Below, in pieces: positions 1-12,104 of a DNA stretch of 64,000 nucleotides. This DNA is from Promerops cafer (lineage: Eukaryota; Chordata; Aves; Passeriformes; Nectariniidae). Positions within the stretch are counted from its first letter, which is position 1. Each line of letters begins with the position of its first letter. Made by a program: the position numbers and the translations under genes. The notes beneath the pieces are model-generated. The model searched no databases. It saw only the letters and a list, made by a program, of their open reading frames with translations, and had not been told where the DNA came from. Location: positions 205,249 to 269,248 of the forward strand of contig VZSE01002883.1 of NCBI GenBank assembly GCA_013398275.1, written 5' to 3'.

Positions 1-1050
1 GTTTTTTTTTTCTTTTTTTTTCCCCCCCCTTTTTTTTTTTTTTTTTTTAAGAGACCCCTGAGAAAGCAGCGAGGTGCCGTCCTCTCCGCCGGGTCTATCT
101 GTAATTGAATCTAGGTCAGTTATTCTAAAGCATGGGAGAGGCTGATTCCCTCTTTCCGACATCAGCCCGGAATTTGGGAGGCGGGGGGGTGGGGGAGAAA
201 GAAGGAGAGGGGGGTCTTGCAATTTCATTTAAAATGTAATGGTGGATGAACCGATAAGCAAATAGGGGGAAAAAAAAAGGCTCCGCTTAAAAGAAAAAAA
301 AAAAAAAAACAGGCATGCTTTTAATATGCTTCCAGATGGGGGGAAAATGATTTACATGGGAGTTTATTTCCTCTTTGCTGATATGAAAGAATTACAGATA
401 CAAAACCCACTGATCTATAGAATAAAAAAAAAAGAAAAGAAATGTTATTTTCCTGTAAAGGTATCAGTTCATTTATATTCATTTAACCATCCATCCATCA
501 ATTCACTTTCTCACTCCCTGCACATTCTCTCTGCCTCTGGTAAACCTACCCCACCAATATACTTTTCTGGAATATACAATGAAGTTTCCTTAAAAAAAAG
601 AAATTTTATGAGATTCAGCTGGAGTAGGTAAAGTGAAGTTTCCCTTCTCCTCCTCTCCCCAGCTCCTCTTTTATGTTCCAGACTTTGAGTAAATTAGCAA
701 CGTGAAAAAGAAAATGGTTTAGTTGGGAAAAAAAGTCTGTGTATATCTATAAATAATATATGCAGTATAGGTGTTATAGATGTGTCTATATGTATATATA
801 TAATATACAGAGAGCAGGGTTCGTGTGCTCAACATGTATGTGCTGCATCCCTGTGCTTGTGTGATACCAGCAGTTCATTCTCTGCCTCTGAAATAAAACA
901 CACACATATTGTACAGCTATTTACAGCATTCATATATCCACGGCCCCAGATTTAACCACCCGCCCAGCCTGCGTATGCTGGAGATACGCACGATATATGT
1001 GGTACCTGAGCACACGCAGAGGCTCTGAATTGGAGCAGAACATCTGGATT
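1..1050. other. AT-rich low-complexity left flank, possible 3' UTR
   Basis: Opens with a T/C homopolymer run (1-48). It continues with A-runs (292-309), a short CCAT repeat (488-500) and a TA-rich stretch (738-810). An AATAAA at 892-897 lies just before a CA-rich stretch. There is no CR1 and no credible reading frame. Low GC and homopolymers would suit a long 3' UTR, and SOX14 would be the expected left neighbour by amniote synteny. Nothing here proves it. Confidence 0.35.
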
Positions 1051-1079
1051 TCAGTATAAAATATTCCCTGAATTATCAG

Positions 1080-2000
1080 CACGTGTCCTTTGGGAGGGCT
1101 GGGGCACCCATGGTGCCCATATTTTGGGTGCTCTCTGGCACAATTTTGGCCACGCACAAAGCACACGGCACGGCTCAGCCCGGCGGCCTCTGACCTCCCA
1201 AATCCGAGGGCCACCACGGCCGTGTTTGTTTGCATTTTGGATGGTACCTGGAGCTGAGATCCAAATTCCCTTGCAGGAGAGTGGCGGGAGAGCAAACCTA
1301 AACCTCTCCCCCAACACCTCCAAGCACCAAACCAGCCCCACCTGGGCGAGCTGTTCCCGTGGCTCTGCCTCGCAGGGCCTGAGGCGGGGACAGGGGTGAC
1401 CTCCTTCTCCCTGTGCTCTCGGGGTGATGGCCCTTCCTCGCAGGAACGGCTCCAGGCAGGACGAGCCGTGTGCCCAAAGACAGAGGCTGCCAAACCATCC
1501 GTCACTTCCCGGACACCTCCGCCGAGGCCGGGGGTGGAGGGATGCGGAAAAACTTCTTTTTCTGCTTTAAATGCAGTGGCAAGAGCTGCGTAAGAAGTTG
1601 CTTTTTTCTTGTTAAAAGCAGGTAAATAGAGAGACAGACAGATTTGGAAATGCCTCTATATGTATAGATAAAAATATACGTCTTTATCTCCAGCCAGATA
1701 CGGATATAGATCCGCACAGAATTTTCCTGGCGGTGGCTGTTAAGGAGCTCCAAGCCGGTGCTCGGGGGGTCCTCGCCAGCCTTTCCCAAAACTCCCTGTG
1801 CAAATAAAGGCACCAGGCAGTCCCCCCCAGATCAAAGAGGCTGGTGGCACTGCCGAGCCCAGCACCTCGTGGGTGCCTGCCCTGCGCAGAGCCCACACGC
1901 CCGCGCTCCACATCAAAGGCCGGAGTTCCGGGCTCTGCGCTGGAAGTGACACCTGCAGATGTTCCCCTGCCTCGTGTTTCCAACCCGGACCTGAACAAAT
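1080..2000. other. CpG-rich patch
   Basis: CpG dinucleotides are frequent, for example around 1170-1230, 1360-1540 and 1745-1975, in sharp contrast to the AT-rich DNA on either side. Overlapping frames on both strands are long only because the sequence is GC-rich, and none shows a domain. It could be a CpG island of a nearby developmental gene or an orphan island. Confidence 0.45.
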
Positions 2001-5000
2001 ACATAATCATATCACATAGCATAATTAATAGTGCTATCACCATGAAGGACTCTTAAAGGGAAGGCTGTTGAAAGAGAGTTGCTGAAGATAATCCTTTTAA
2101 AAGGTTTCCTTAAAATGCAACCGGTAGCGGGAATAAGGAAGGTTTAGTTCCAACATCTTAATACCTCTGCAGAGCAGAGTTTTAGATCTTGTAAATGTCT
2201 TTCCTTTAATAGTGGCTTGACTTTTGATTTGGGACTTGCACTTTTTGGAGGATCTTGCTGCTGTTGTGGTTCTCAGCAGAGAAGGTCCTTGAGGAGGCCC
2301 AGCCTGGCTCCCCGTTCAATTGACCTGTCAGGGACTCATAGCCTCATTCCTGCTGGAATTCCAATGTGGTCCCATCCTGCCTGGGCTGGTGTCCTGCACT
2401 TGTGTCTAATGACCCATTTGAACAATTTTCAGGGTGCTGCTTAATTTGTTTTTTTTCTCATTCTGGATGACACCCCAGCTCCTGGCCCACGGGGAATGGG
2501 GTTCAGCTGCTCCCCAGCTCTTTCCTTAGCGCTGTCTCCTGACTCCTCCACTGTGCTCAGAGAATTCCTGCGTGGCGTTGGTGCCAGGGTTGGTGAGTAA
2601 ATCACTTTGTTTTGGCTTTCCCAAATGATGTCTGTGTGAAACGAGCAGAGCCACAGAGTGGTCTGCGTGTCCAGGGGAAAAATGGGCACCAGTGGGCTCT
2701 GCCTGGTGCCCCCTCAACCCTTCTTCCTCAGCCTCCCATCCCAGGAGCTCTTCCCATGGTTATTTGACATCCTCACATTTCTCAGGTTTTGCATGGAGAG
2801 GGCAAAGCTTGAGGGCAAAACTGGAACCACCTGGTGGAGCAGACCCCTGGTAGAAGACCCTGGGAGCAGCCAGGTCCTGCCTTTTGCTGTCACTGCTTTT
2901 CTGGAGCTCCAAGCCAGGATCCAGCCTCCTGGTTTTCAGCAGGAAAAGTTTAGATTTGTGAAAAATGTCAAATCGTCATGGAAATAAGTGAGGGCCTCTG
3001 GAGTAAGGGATGATGGACACCTCCTCCAAAGAGCAATAATTAAAAATTAAAAAAAAAAAATTAAATTCAGTTGAATCAGATATTTATACTTTGTCTTACA
3101 GCTGCGGAGTCCTTTGGACTATCCCAGAGCAAATTTCTTGGCCAGTGGCAGGTTTGGCGTCTGATCCCTCTAACCCCACAGGACCCCTGGAAAACCAGGG
3201 AAGTGTGGACCCAGCTGTTGTGTTGAGGTGCTGTGTGTAGGGAAAAACAGTTTGAAGGCACCAAGAGGTCTTTGCTGTGTCTGGCTGTTGTCCCCTCCCT
3301 TGGAGGGTGGCACTGCTGCTGTTTGCCCAGCGCGGTCAGAGGTGGTGCCACCAGAGCTCAGCCCCTCCCTGCGAGTGACAAGGGTGAAACATTTTGGGTG
3401 TCCCAGGAGAGCAGGGTCAGGTCGCTGGTGGCTCAAATATTTTCGGCTCTTTTGGCTTTGAAAGAAGCGCATGAGACAGGAAATGCGCTGCTGCCACTCG
3501 TCACCTGTGAGGCTCCGGGGGTGGCACCGGCAGCGCTCGGCCAGCAGGGACGGGGATGCTGCGGGGTGGCACAGGAGCCTCTGGGGACACCTGGGTGGCA
3601 CAGGGGGTAATGTCCACCACTGGTGTTGGCGAGGAGCTCGGGGCTCGCATTGCCCGTCAGTGATGCGCTTCGTGGTGCTGGCCCCGGGGCCAGTGTCCCC
3701 CTCCCTGACAAAGCTCTACAAACCAAACCCACTCCGGTTTGAACCATGTCCCTGCCCCCTGCTTGCCCAAGTTTTGTTTTTCCTGGTTTATCTTTTGGCT
3801 GCCACAGCCAGGTTTTCTTCCTTAGCAAGGTCAGAGCCTTCTGATTTAAAGTATTTAATTGCTTCTAATTTCTCCAAATTTCCGTGTAGGCATTTTAAGG
3901 TTTGCCTCCTTCCTTCCCTGTGAGCTATTAGCGTGAGTCAGTTTTTTTCCTGACATAGACAAGGGTTTTTCCCCTCTCCTCCTACTCCTTCCAGCCCAAC
4001 TTACATGGGAATTCCCCCAGCAGGCACTGAAAGAAGAAAGGGAATTAGATCTTTATCAGAGCCTTACTTTCACCCAAGATTTCCTTAGATCGGGGAGTTA
4101 AATAGAGGCCAACAGAAGCCAAACAAATGCTTTTTCTCCTACCTAGAAATAACCCTCCTGCAGCCAAAAGTGTTCCCTCTCCTCCTTTGGACTCAAACCA
4201 GGAGCTGGTGTGACTGTGTGTCCTTCTTTCAGATGTACCAGTGTCAGTCCCCTGTCATGGCTGGATTTCACCGGTTCTCTCTTTGCCCAACAACTGCCAG
4301 GCAAAACAAGAACTACATTTCTAGCAGAAAAAAAAAAAACCCATAGAAAAATAGAGGAAAAGAAAATTAAATCCCAGTGTTGCTTCAAATCCCTGCCAAC
4401 TTTCCAGGCCTTCGTAACTCAGCCAAAAATGAGGCCACAAACCCATTTTTCCTCATTTGCAGGTCACCTTGAAGGGTAGATGAGGAGCTCTTTCAATAGC
4501 ATTTCTTTCAAGGGGATTTCAGTGAGAAAAGTGGCAATGATTGAAATTCCCTGTTTCCTTCCAGATTCTCAGGTTTTCCTGGAGGATATACAAACACCTG
4601 GGCAACTCCCCACTGTGGATTTTCACTCTGCTGCGGTGACATTGCCTGACTTGAGGGACTACAGAGGTTTGGCACAAACATGCTTCAATATAATTTTCTA
4701 ATCACCTCTTGGCCTCCTAGCCCACACATTCCTCTTCAAATAGCAGCAGGCCTGGAGGAGATGCCTACAGAAAAATGGGACAGCATCTGCTTCCCACTCA
4801 AAGGCAGCTCCTCTGTGAGCTCTCCGTGGTGTCCTGGTGAAAAGCACCTTCCGAGCCAAGCAGACAAGCATCAAAAACCATGGAAAGGAGGTGCAAATCA
4901 GAAAAATGAGGAGAGGAAGTGCCCTGATGCCTTTTCTCTTTGGTACAGGATGATGGGTAGGTGCTTAGTGGCATCAGGGTGTTTCTGCTCCCAGCCTGTG

Positions 5001-5329
5001 TTGATCCTCCTCCTTCAGTGCAGAGCCAAGTAGGGCCAGGGCCCCACAGGTCCCTTCCCTTGCTGAGACATTGGGAACAGAAGGTCAAATTGTTTAGTCC
5101 AAGTGCTTTTCCCAGCTTCAACTGATAAGTGATGAGCAAACCTCCCCCTCCATGCACACCCAAGCATATGGATAGACACAGACACACACACATGTGTGTA
5201 TATAAATAGATCTCTTTAAATTTAAATAGATTTATGCCCAAGGACAGGAGGGTGGGTATGAGGTCATTACAAAGAAAGAAGGTGTAACACATCCATATGT
5301 TCTGTTGTGGGGATTGAATCTATAGCAGG
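2001..5329. other. Unique intergenic DNA
   Basis: No gene, RNA or transposon recognised. A second CpG-rich patch lies at about 3440-3670. A (CA)n/(TG)n palindrome and an ATTTAAAT palindrome lie near 5185-5226. Open frames here are short and overlap on both strands. Confidence 0.5.
5185..5226. repeat. CA/TG palindromic simple repeat and TTTAAATTTAAA tract
   Basis: Alternating CA runs into alternating TG around a CATG centre (about 5186-5199), followed by TATAAATAG and a tandem TTTAAA. Alternating purine-pyrimidine DNA of this kind can form a cruciform or Z-DNA. Confidence 0.7.
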
Positions 5330-5470
5330 TTGTAGGCAGTGCTAATACTCCTATTAATTTCTATTTTTCATTGTTGTTTGCACATTTGTCAGGCTCCGAT
5401 GAAGGGATAATGAAGCTAGCGGATGTTAACTGCAAATTAATCAGCCCTGTCTTGGAGTGTAACACAGGTT
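5330..5470. promoter_or_regulatory. Candidate conserved noncoding element
   Basis: AT-rich unique sequence with ATTAATTT, CATTGTTG (SOX-like), GTTAACTG and AAATTAATCAG motifs packed in 140 bases. This is the texture of vertebrate developmental enhancers. Conservation has not been tested. Confidence 0.25.
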
Positions 5471-5787
5471 CCTGTTTGCTTCCCCTCTGCACCCAGGAAT
5501 GATAACACACTTTCTACATCCTCACCAGGAAAACCTCTTGGATGCTGTGACAGAGCAGAGAAAGAAAAGGAAAAGAAGAATGAGAGACACCCTGGCTGAG
5601 AAACTTCCAATTCTCCTTGGAACTGTTGAGTTTGAACAGTAAGAAAGCTGAGGAAGCTGAGGTAGTGCTAATTTTGCAAGAGGAGCTTGTTGGAAGTGCT
5701 CTGTTGGCCATGGGCAGGTTGGACCTTTTGCTGTCTTTAACTCCTCAAGTGTCAGATCCTTTTGAGAGTTTGCTTTTTTTAACTGGG

Positions 5788-5874
5788 GTGTGTCCCCGCC
5801 CATGGCAGGGGATTGGAATGAGATGACCTTTAAGGTCCCTTCCAACCCAAGCCATTCTGTGATTCCCTGACTCT
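5788..5874 (+). mobile_element. CR1 LINE 3' end
   Basis: CR1 is the main avian non-LTR retrotransposon. Its copies are 5'-truncated and end in a short ATTCTGTGATT-like repeat. This copy keeps only the last ~85 bases: the CCCATGGCAGGGG motif, ACCTTTAAGGTCCCTTCCAA, and a CATTCTGTGATT tail, which set the plus orientation. Confidence 0.9.
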
Positions 5875-5880
5875 CTGATT

Positions 5881-8019
5881 AACTGGTGCTGTGCATGAGG
5901 GACGGATGGGTGTATTTACAAACACTGGGACTTTTTTATTGCAAGTTGTCTTGCTTTACTTTGGAGCTCGGTGTCTGTGAACCTGGTCTGGCTGTGGTGT
6001 CTGGTGTGAAGCAGGAGGTTCCCTTGTGCCAGCCCCAGGAATGCATCCCCTCATGGATACACATTCAGAGTACCCTGACAGCATCCCTTGGGCAAACACT
6101 GGTGCTTTGAGCACCTGCTTTTTGCAGTTTGGACTTGGAGCCAGGCAAACATGGGAATTTCTGCTCAGGTGTTGTGTTTCTGATGAAGTGAATTCGGTTC
6201 CATGCTGAGAGGCCAGTGGAGTTTAACTACCTGGCCTCATTTTGTGCTCGAGGAAGGAAAAAAGTGCAGATTTTGGATTGATCATTAATTGCCCACCCTT
6301 GTGATGATCACTTGCTGCTGGTTCTGGCACCAACTTAGATTTCCTTCTGGAAAACTTCCTTCCCCTTCCCCATATCTGAGGATGCAGGACTTTGCAGCCA
6401 AGTCCATCCCTGCTGTGGCAACCTGGGGAGCCTCCAGTTCCCTGGAGCAGCACCAGCACCCAGACCTGATCCTCATTTCTTGGATGGTAATGTCCCACCC
6501 TGCTTGGATGGTGCCTCCATAGATCATTTACCTTTTCTGGGAAGGAAATAACTTGGTCAGACCGAAATTACCATCAATAAATTCATGTAGCTCTAGCAGC
6601 TCTCCTCCTGTTCAGGGCACACACTAGTCCCAGTAAATGGGTGTCTGCGTCATAAATACAGAAAACTTTCTGTGCTCCTAAAGATGGGCATTTCTTGGAC
6701 AAGTTCATACTGCCCAGGGCAAGCAGCACTCCAGGCTCATGTCCAGAATAATTAGGGAATGCTGCAATATTTAAATGTGTTGCTGTTTATTGGAGAAGAG
6801 GCATTGTAGATGATTTGGGCATTCCTTAAAGGGATTTCTCCCAGCCTTTGTCCCTTCCTTTTATCATCTTCCTTGTTCCAGTCCTTGGCACAGTCCTCTC
6901 TCTTTTATTGATCAAACATTTGATCAGTTGATCAATTAATCACTTGGTCGACCCAGATTCTTTACATATTTGCCCCAACATTTTTTTTTTTGTCTTCCCA
7001 ACCTAGATTTGTTACCTGTCCTTCCTTTATGAAATGCAAGGTTTTGACAATAAAGTGTTCCCTGATCATTGTCCTTCCACACATCTCCCAGGATACTGCC
7101 TTTCCTGTGATCTCCATGCTTTATTTGGAGGCACTGGGTGACAGCTTTCTTCAAAGCTTTCCTTGAAAAGCAGCGAAACTTCACAGTCTACCCTGTGTGT
7201 GGGTCAGTAAATCTGTTTAGGCTTCATCCTCTGCACTTGGCTCACTGGGATTAAAACCAGAATTTTCTCATTGTCTCTTCCCCTCTTTTTCTTCCCTTCT
7301 TCCTTATGTCCTTCCCCTCCCTATGAGTGCAGAGAACATATTTTCTCACAAATGCTTAACTCCATGGATTTCAAAAGGGATGGATTTTGTTCCTCACCCA
7401 CCATCTCCACTCTGGGCTCTCCAAGCTGAAACATCTCCACTCATTTTGTGGGCCACGGGAAAAACAAAGCAGTGGAGAGGGACGTAAGCATCCTGGAATT
7501 CACTTCTCTGGTGGCACAGTGTTGACCCGTGGCCACTTCTGGGGGTTTTGCATAATGCTTTAAGCCTCGTGTTTCTTTTGTTTTGTGCCCAGCCCAAGAA
7601 TTCAGTTTTTAATAAGAAATCCCAGGAGTGTCTGTGAAGGATCCAGGCTCCTGCGCGTCACCGGCACGGCGCCGATGTGGGAGCTCCTGCTAGCTCCTGT
7701 GGTCCCATGGTCTCCATCTCCTGGGATTAATGAGGGTCCAGAGTAGTCCTTGCCTTCTCCTCTTGTGGAAGCGTGCAGTGGAACTCAGAACTGCCTCTGC
7801 CTCTTCAGGCGTCTTCTCCACGGCATCACGTGCGCGCGGCTGCCGCGTGGAGAGCCTTGGAGAAGCGGGAGAAAGGCAAGGCAAGGATCTGCTTTCCTTT
7901 CCTTGCTGTCCCTAAAGTCTTGAGAAAGTCACCTGTTAAACCTGACTCCAGCTCTTTGGGAATCAGCTGTACCTGGCTGATTGTTTTTCACAGGTCCACA
8001 TCCTTGTGGTCTCTCAAGA
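5881..8019. other. Unique intergenic DNA
   Basis: No gene recognised. It contains a cluster of TGATCA palindromes (6909-6934), a pyrimidine-rich tract (about 7266-7322) and a CpG-rich patch (about 7650-7860). Confidence 0.5.
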
Positions 8020-8188
8020 GCTTGCCCAGAGCAGCTGTGGCTGCCCCTGGATCCCTGGAAGTGCCCAAGGCCAGGTTGGATGGGGCTCGGAGCACCCTGG
8101 GCTGGTGGAAGGTGTCCCTGTCCATGGCAGGGGGTGGAGTGAGATGGTCATCAAGCTCCCTTCCACCCCAAGCCACTCCTTGATCCAA
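8020..8188 (+). mobile_element. CR1 LINE 3' end
   Basis: Begins at the TTGCCCAGAG segment and runs through GGAAGGTGTCCCTGTCCATG to a degraded tail (CACTCCTTGATCC). Plus orientation. Confidence 0.9.
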
Positions 8189-8229
8189 ACAGCAGAGACC
8201 TGTCTCTCCCCCAACACCAGGGCTGGGAT

Positions 8230-8480
8230 TTAAATGTGGTGATCAGATCTGTGCAAACTTCACTGGAGATTTAGGATCCTAAATCACACAGATGTGTCTA
8301 AAAATAAAATACAGGCTCTAAAACGTCTCCAAGCAGTTTAGTTCATTTTTGTGGCGAGATGTGAGATACTTCTAAATGGAATCAGGAATGAAGGAAGCAG
8401 CTGGGCACATTTTAATTCTAATTTTTCGTATATATCAAGCGTTAAATTAACAAGTGAGGGAGAACCCTCCTGAAGAGCTA
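8230..8480. promoter_or_regulatory. Candidate conserved noncoding element
   Basis: AT-rich unique DNA between two CR1 copies. It has AAAATAAAAT, TTTTAATTCTAATTTT and CGTTAAATTAAC motifs. No coding signal. The regulatory call rests on composition only. Confidence 0.2.
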
Positions 8481-8793
8481 TCTGTGGTTTAGACAGGCAT
8501 ATCAGGATAAAATTACTCTGGGCTTGCCCGTGGTTTGTTTGGATCCTCCTGGAGCTGCACCAGTAAAGAACAAAATTGTGCTGCTCTTTGAGCCTTCGGG
8601 TTTGGTGCTGTGGATCCTCCCTTCTGACTACGCCTGTGTTCCTGGCTGGTGTTAGGGAACTATTCCCTGGAGATGGTTTTCACCCAGGGAGGGGGCAGAG
8701 CTCCTCAGAAGGTGAAAAAATGGTGAAGGGCTCAGGAGGCAGACTTTTATTTGTAATCATGAGGGTGGATGGCTCAAATAACAGAATTAGAGG

Positions 8794-9160
8794 ATCACAG
8801 AATGGTTTGGGTTGGGAGGACCTTAAAGCCCATCCAGTCCCATCCCCTGTCATGGGCAGGGACACCTTCCACTGTCCCAGGTTGCTCCAAGCCCTGTCCA
8901 GCCTGGCCTGGAACACTTCCAGGGATCCAGGGGCAGCTACAGTTTCTCAGGGCACCCTGTGCCAGGGCCTCACCTCCCTCACAGGGAACAATTTCTTGTT
9001 CTCTTGTGTGTCTCTGACCCAAATTTCCCCTTTTTCAGTTTGATCCATCCGTCCTTGCCCTGTGACTCCAGTTCCTGATGAAGAATCCCTCTCCAGCTTT
9101 GTTGCAGATTCTGGAAGGTGCTCTAAGGTCTCCTCACCTTCTCACCAGACTGAGCAGCCC
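8794..9160 (-). mobile_element. CR1 LINE 3' end, minus orientation
   Basis: Reads inverted: tail-side CACAGAATGGTTTGGGTTGG first, then the GCCCATCCAGTCCCATCCCC, CACCTTCCACTGTCCC and CCAGGGATCCAGGGGCAG landmarks, and on to the ACTGAGCAGCCCC segment. About 370 bases of the 3' region survive. Confidence 0.93.
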
Positions 9161-11944
9161 CTGTGCTTGTTGTTTGTCTCCAGTGTTTGATGGAGAGAGT
9201 GTTTTGGTGGGGAAGTCTGATCTTCCCAGGAAATATTTGGCAGTCAAAGGGATGGCTTCTGCTTCTGAATGATCAGTGCAACACACAAATGATTTTAGCA
9301 TCATCCCACAGATTTAACTTTTTGTGTCTGTAGTGAGAATGAGGATTGCTGTCACTGCCCTCAACTTGGAGTAATTCAGTTTAAAATCAGAATTTTCTTC
9401 AAAATCTTTTATTTCCTACATGGTCTTTAATTTGCTTTAGTGAGGTTTTTGGAGTCATTAACACCAATACAAGTCAGCTCTGGGTGTGGCACAGCTGGCC
9501 TGGACCACCCACGGGCACCTCAAATTCTGCTGGCCCTGACTAAAACAGTTGTGATTGACTTTCTCTGAAGCTCAGTTATGAAATGCTTCAGTGCACTGAA
9601 CATGATTCTTTTTTTCTCACTCAAAGTCCCAAGAGGACTGACTCCAGGTATCCCCACGCCATGAAATATTGTCTCTGCAGCCAGGGAAAGCAATCTCTTG
9701 AGTATGAACCTTGAAGCAGAGGAACGGATGATTTCTCAGCAACCTTTTGATATTGTCACACCTTCAGTCTTTTGGGGATTTATGGACTTTGCCAATACAT
9801 GGGACTGACTCTGGACACTAAATGCCTAATTTTCTCCAAATTTACAGTTATTCCCTCTGCACTTTTGGTGTCCTATAGCTGTGGGAGCAGTATCATTGTT
9901 CCCATTTCATGGATGGAAGGGTTGTGTTGCACAGAGATTCCTGGGAAGTGTTCCCAAGTCTGGTCTGCATTGTGACTTCCTCCTGCAGTGCCAGTTTGGT
10001 GAGGAATGTGTGTTTCCCGATGGTTTTATGTGCTGCCATTAAACTTTTTACTTCTCCTTGTTTCCAAGGTGTGGCTCCCTCAGGGTGAGCGTTTCCCCTT
10101 TTTCCCCACAGAGCAGAAGTGGGAAGAAGCAGGAGGAAGCTCCACCTTTTTCAAGTCAGTGTGTTTGGCCACAGTGATAGACCCTGAGATTGCCCACGTC
10201 CTTCCAGGAGTATTTCCAGGTGTCATTTACTGCAGTAAAATCCTGGCTCACTCTTTAGGAGGTTTCAGCTCATTCAATGTCCCCACAGAACTCTGAGTGC
10301 CCACATGGGCCTGGAGCTCAGGAGATCTCCCTCTCCCCCAGCCCACCAGACCCTCCTTGACTTCATTTGTTCTTTGCTCACAGCTGCCTATGACTGCGAA
10401 CATCACATAGGGGAAATGTGAACATTTTGACGAGGGGGAAAACCACCCAAATTTTAATGGAAATTTTTCAAATTTCCATCAGTTTTAAAGAAGCAGCACT
10501 GCCCGTTCTTTACAGAGGTGTGCTGGGGCTGCCAGCTGCACTCCCTTGGGGAGGCTGCAGGTTTAGGGGGTAAGAAGCACCACAAACCCCACCTGCTCCA
10601 ACCCCGAGACATCTGCTGGATCAATTAAAAGCTGAAACTAAAATCGAGCCCAGGAAGAGGTGTGAGGGCACAGTTCTGCAGAAGGCAATGTCTGCATTCC
10701 AAAGGTTATCTTCCAGCCTATTCCTCCAAACTCCAACCTACTGGCTGGTATCCTACCAGTCCTTATGTTCCTCTGTCTTCCCAGTAGCCTTACACATACT
10801 CCAGAGGTGGCAGCAGCAGGAAGTTTACATTCCCTATCCCACTTTTCCCTGGCTATAAACTTGACCCCTGACACACGTTGGGCTACAACAGCCCCGTATT
10901 TGCTGCAGTGCTGGGAAACAGCAGCAGGAATTACAGCACTCCTGCTGAGGATGTCACGGATTCCGATGAGGATTGCCAAAAAACTCCTGCCACGTTGCCC
11001 TCCCTGCTGCTGCCACTGCAAATACTGAGTTTTACCCTGGCATCATCACTGACTGCCTCCATACCGACCTCGTGGACACGTTTGTGGCTGGTGTTAAGAA
11101 TGTATTTTTCATCTCTTCCATGTTTTCCCAGGTCCTTGGGGCACCAGGAGACGACAGAGATGGAGATGCCCTAAAAGAGCCATGGAAGCATGATGAAAAC
11201 AGCCTCCTCTTGCTGCCTTTGGGAATGGTCAGGCCTCAGGTGGATTTGTGTCCTCAGGGAGGTTCTGGCTAGAGGAAGCATGGGAGGTGTTTGGTTGGAT
11301 GTCTTGGGAGTTGGTTCCTTATTGCTGCACGCTGACCTGTTGCTTTGTGTAAGCTGCTTTACACCAGTGACAGAGCAGTACGAGACACAGAATTGCTATT
11401 TTTTGTCCACAGGACAAGGAATTGCTATTTTTTGTCCCATGTTCCACCTTTGCATTCTCCCAGAGCTCCCATTTGGACCCCAGAGTCCCACCGAGACCAT
11501 GACAGAAATGTTCAGGTGCTGTTCTAAAGCTGGGTTTAGCAGCATAAATGCTCTTTAATGCACAGTGTTACAGAGAGCGTGTCCCTTTCTTCCCTTATGG
11601 AATGGCTGTCAGCTCCCACCTCACCCCACCATTATTGACAGCCATGGTTGGTATATTATTTAGGTAATTTGGCACGTGCCATATGGGAACCACCTGGACA
11701 GGACGAGTGTTGCCACCCCCAACAGGCCCAGGGATCCCACCCCTGCATCTGGAGGGTGACAGAGCTTTGGAAGGGCATTCAAGGAGTGATGGGCAGTGTT
11801 GGTCACCCAAGGGGACCATCATGGGGTTCCCACATGGCAAAGTCCAGCAGGCCACGTGCAGGAGTCCCTGGGGGTGGCTGTTCTTGTGGTGGCTCCTGGT
11901 CACTGCGGGAGGGTGGCTGCTCAGAGCACCCACACTTCTGCCTC
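9161..11944. other. Unique intergenic DNA
   Basis: No gene or transposon recognised. An 18-base direct repeat lies at 11391-11437. Confidence 0.5.
11391..11437. repeat. Two-copy 18-bp direct repeat
   Basis: An identical 18-mer beginning AATTGCTATTTTTTG occurs at 11391-11408 and 11420-11437, a period of 29 bases. This looks like a local duplication from replication slippage. Confidence 0.85.
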
Positions 11945-12104
11945 TGGCACAGGCTGGCCAGAGCAGCTGTGTCTGCCTCATCCCTGGGAGTGTTGGACAG
12001 GGCTTGGAGCAGCCTGCTGTAATGGGAGGTGTCCCTGCCCATGGCAGGGGGTGGAACTGGGTGACCTTTAATGTCCCTTCCAATCCGAGCCTCTGAGATT
12101 CTGT
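11945..12104 (+). mobile_element. CR1 LINE 3' end
   Basis: Diverged copy with GGGAGTGTTGGACAGGGC, GGTGTCCCTGCCCATGG and CCCTTCCAATCC landmarks and a GAGATTCTGTGG tail. Confidence 0.88.
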
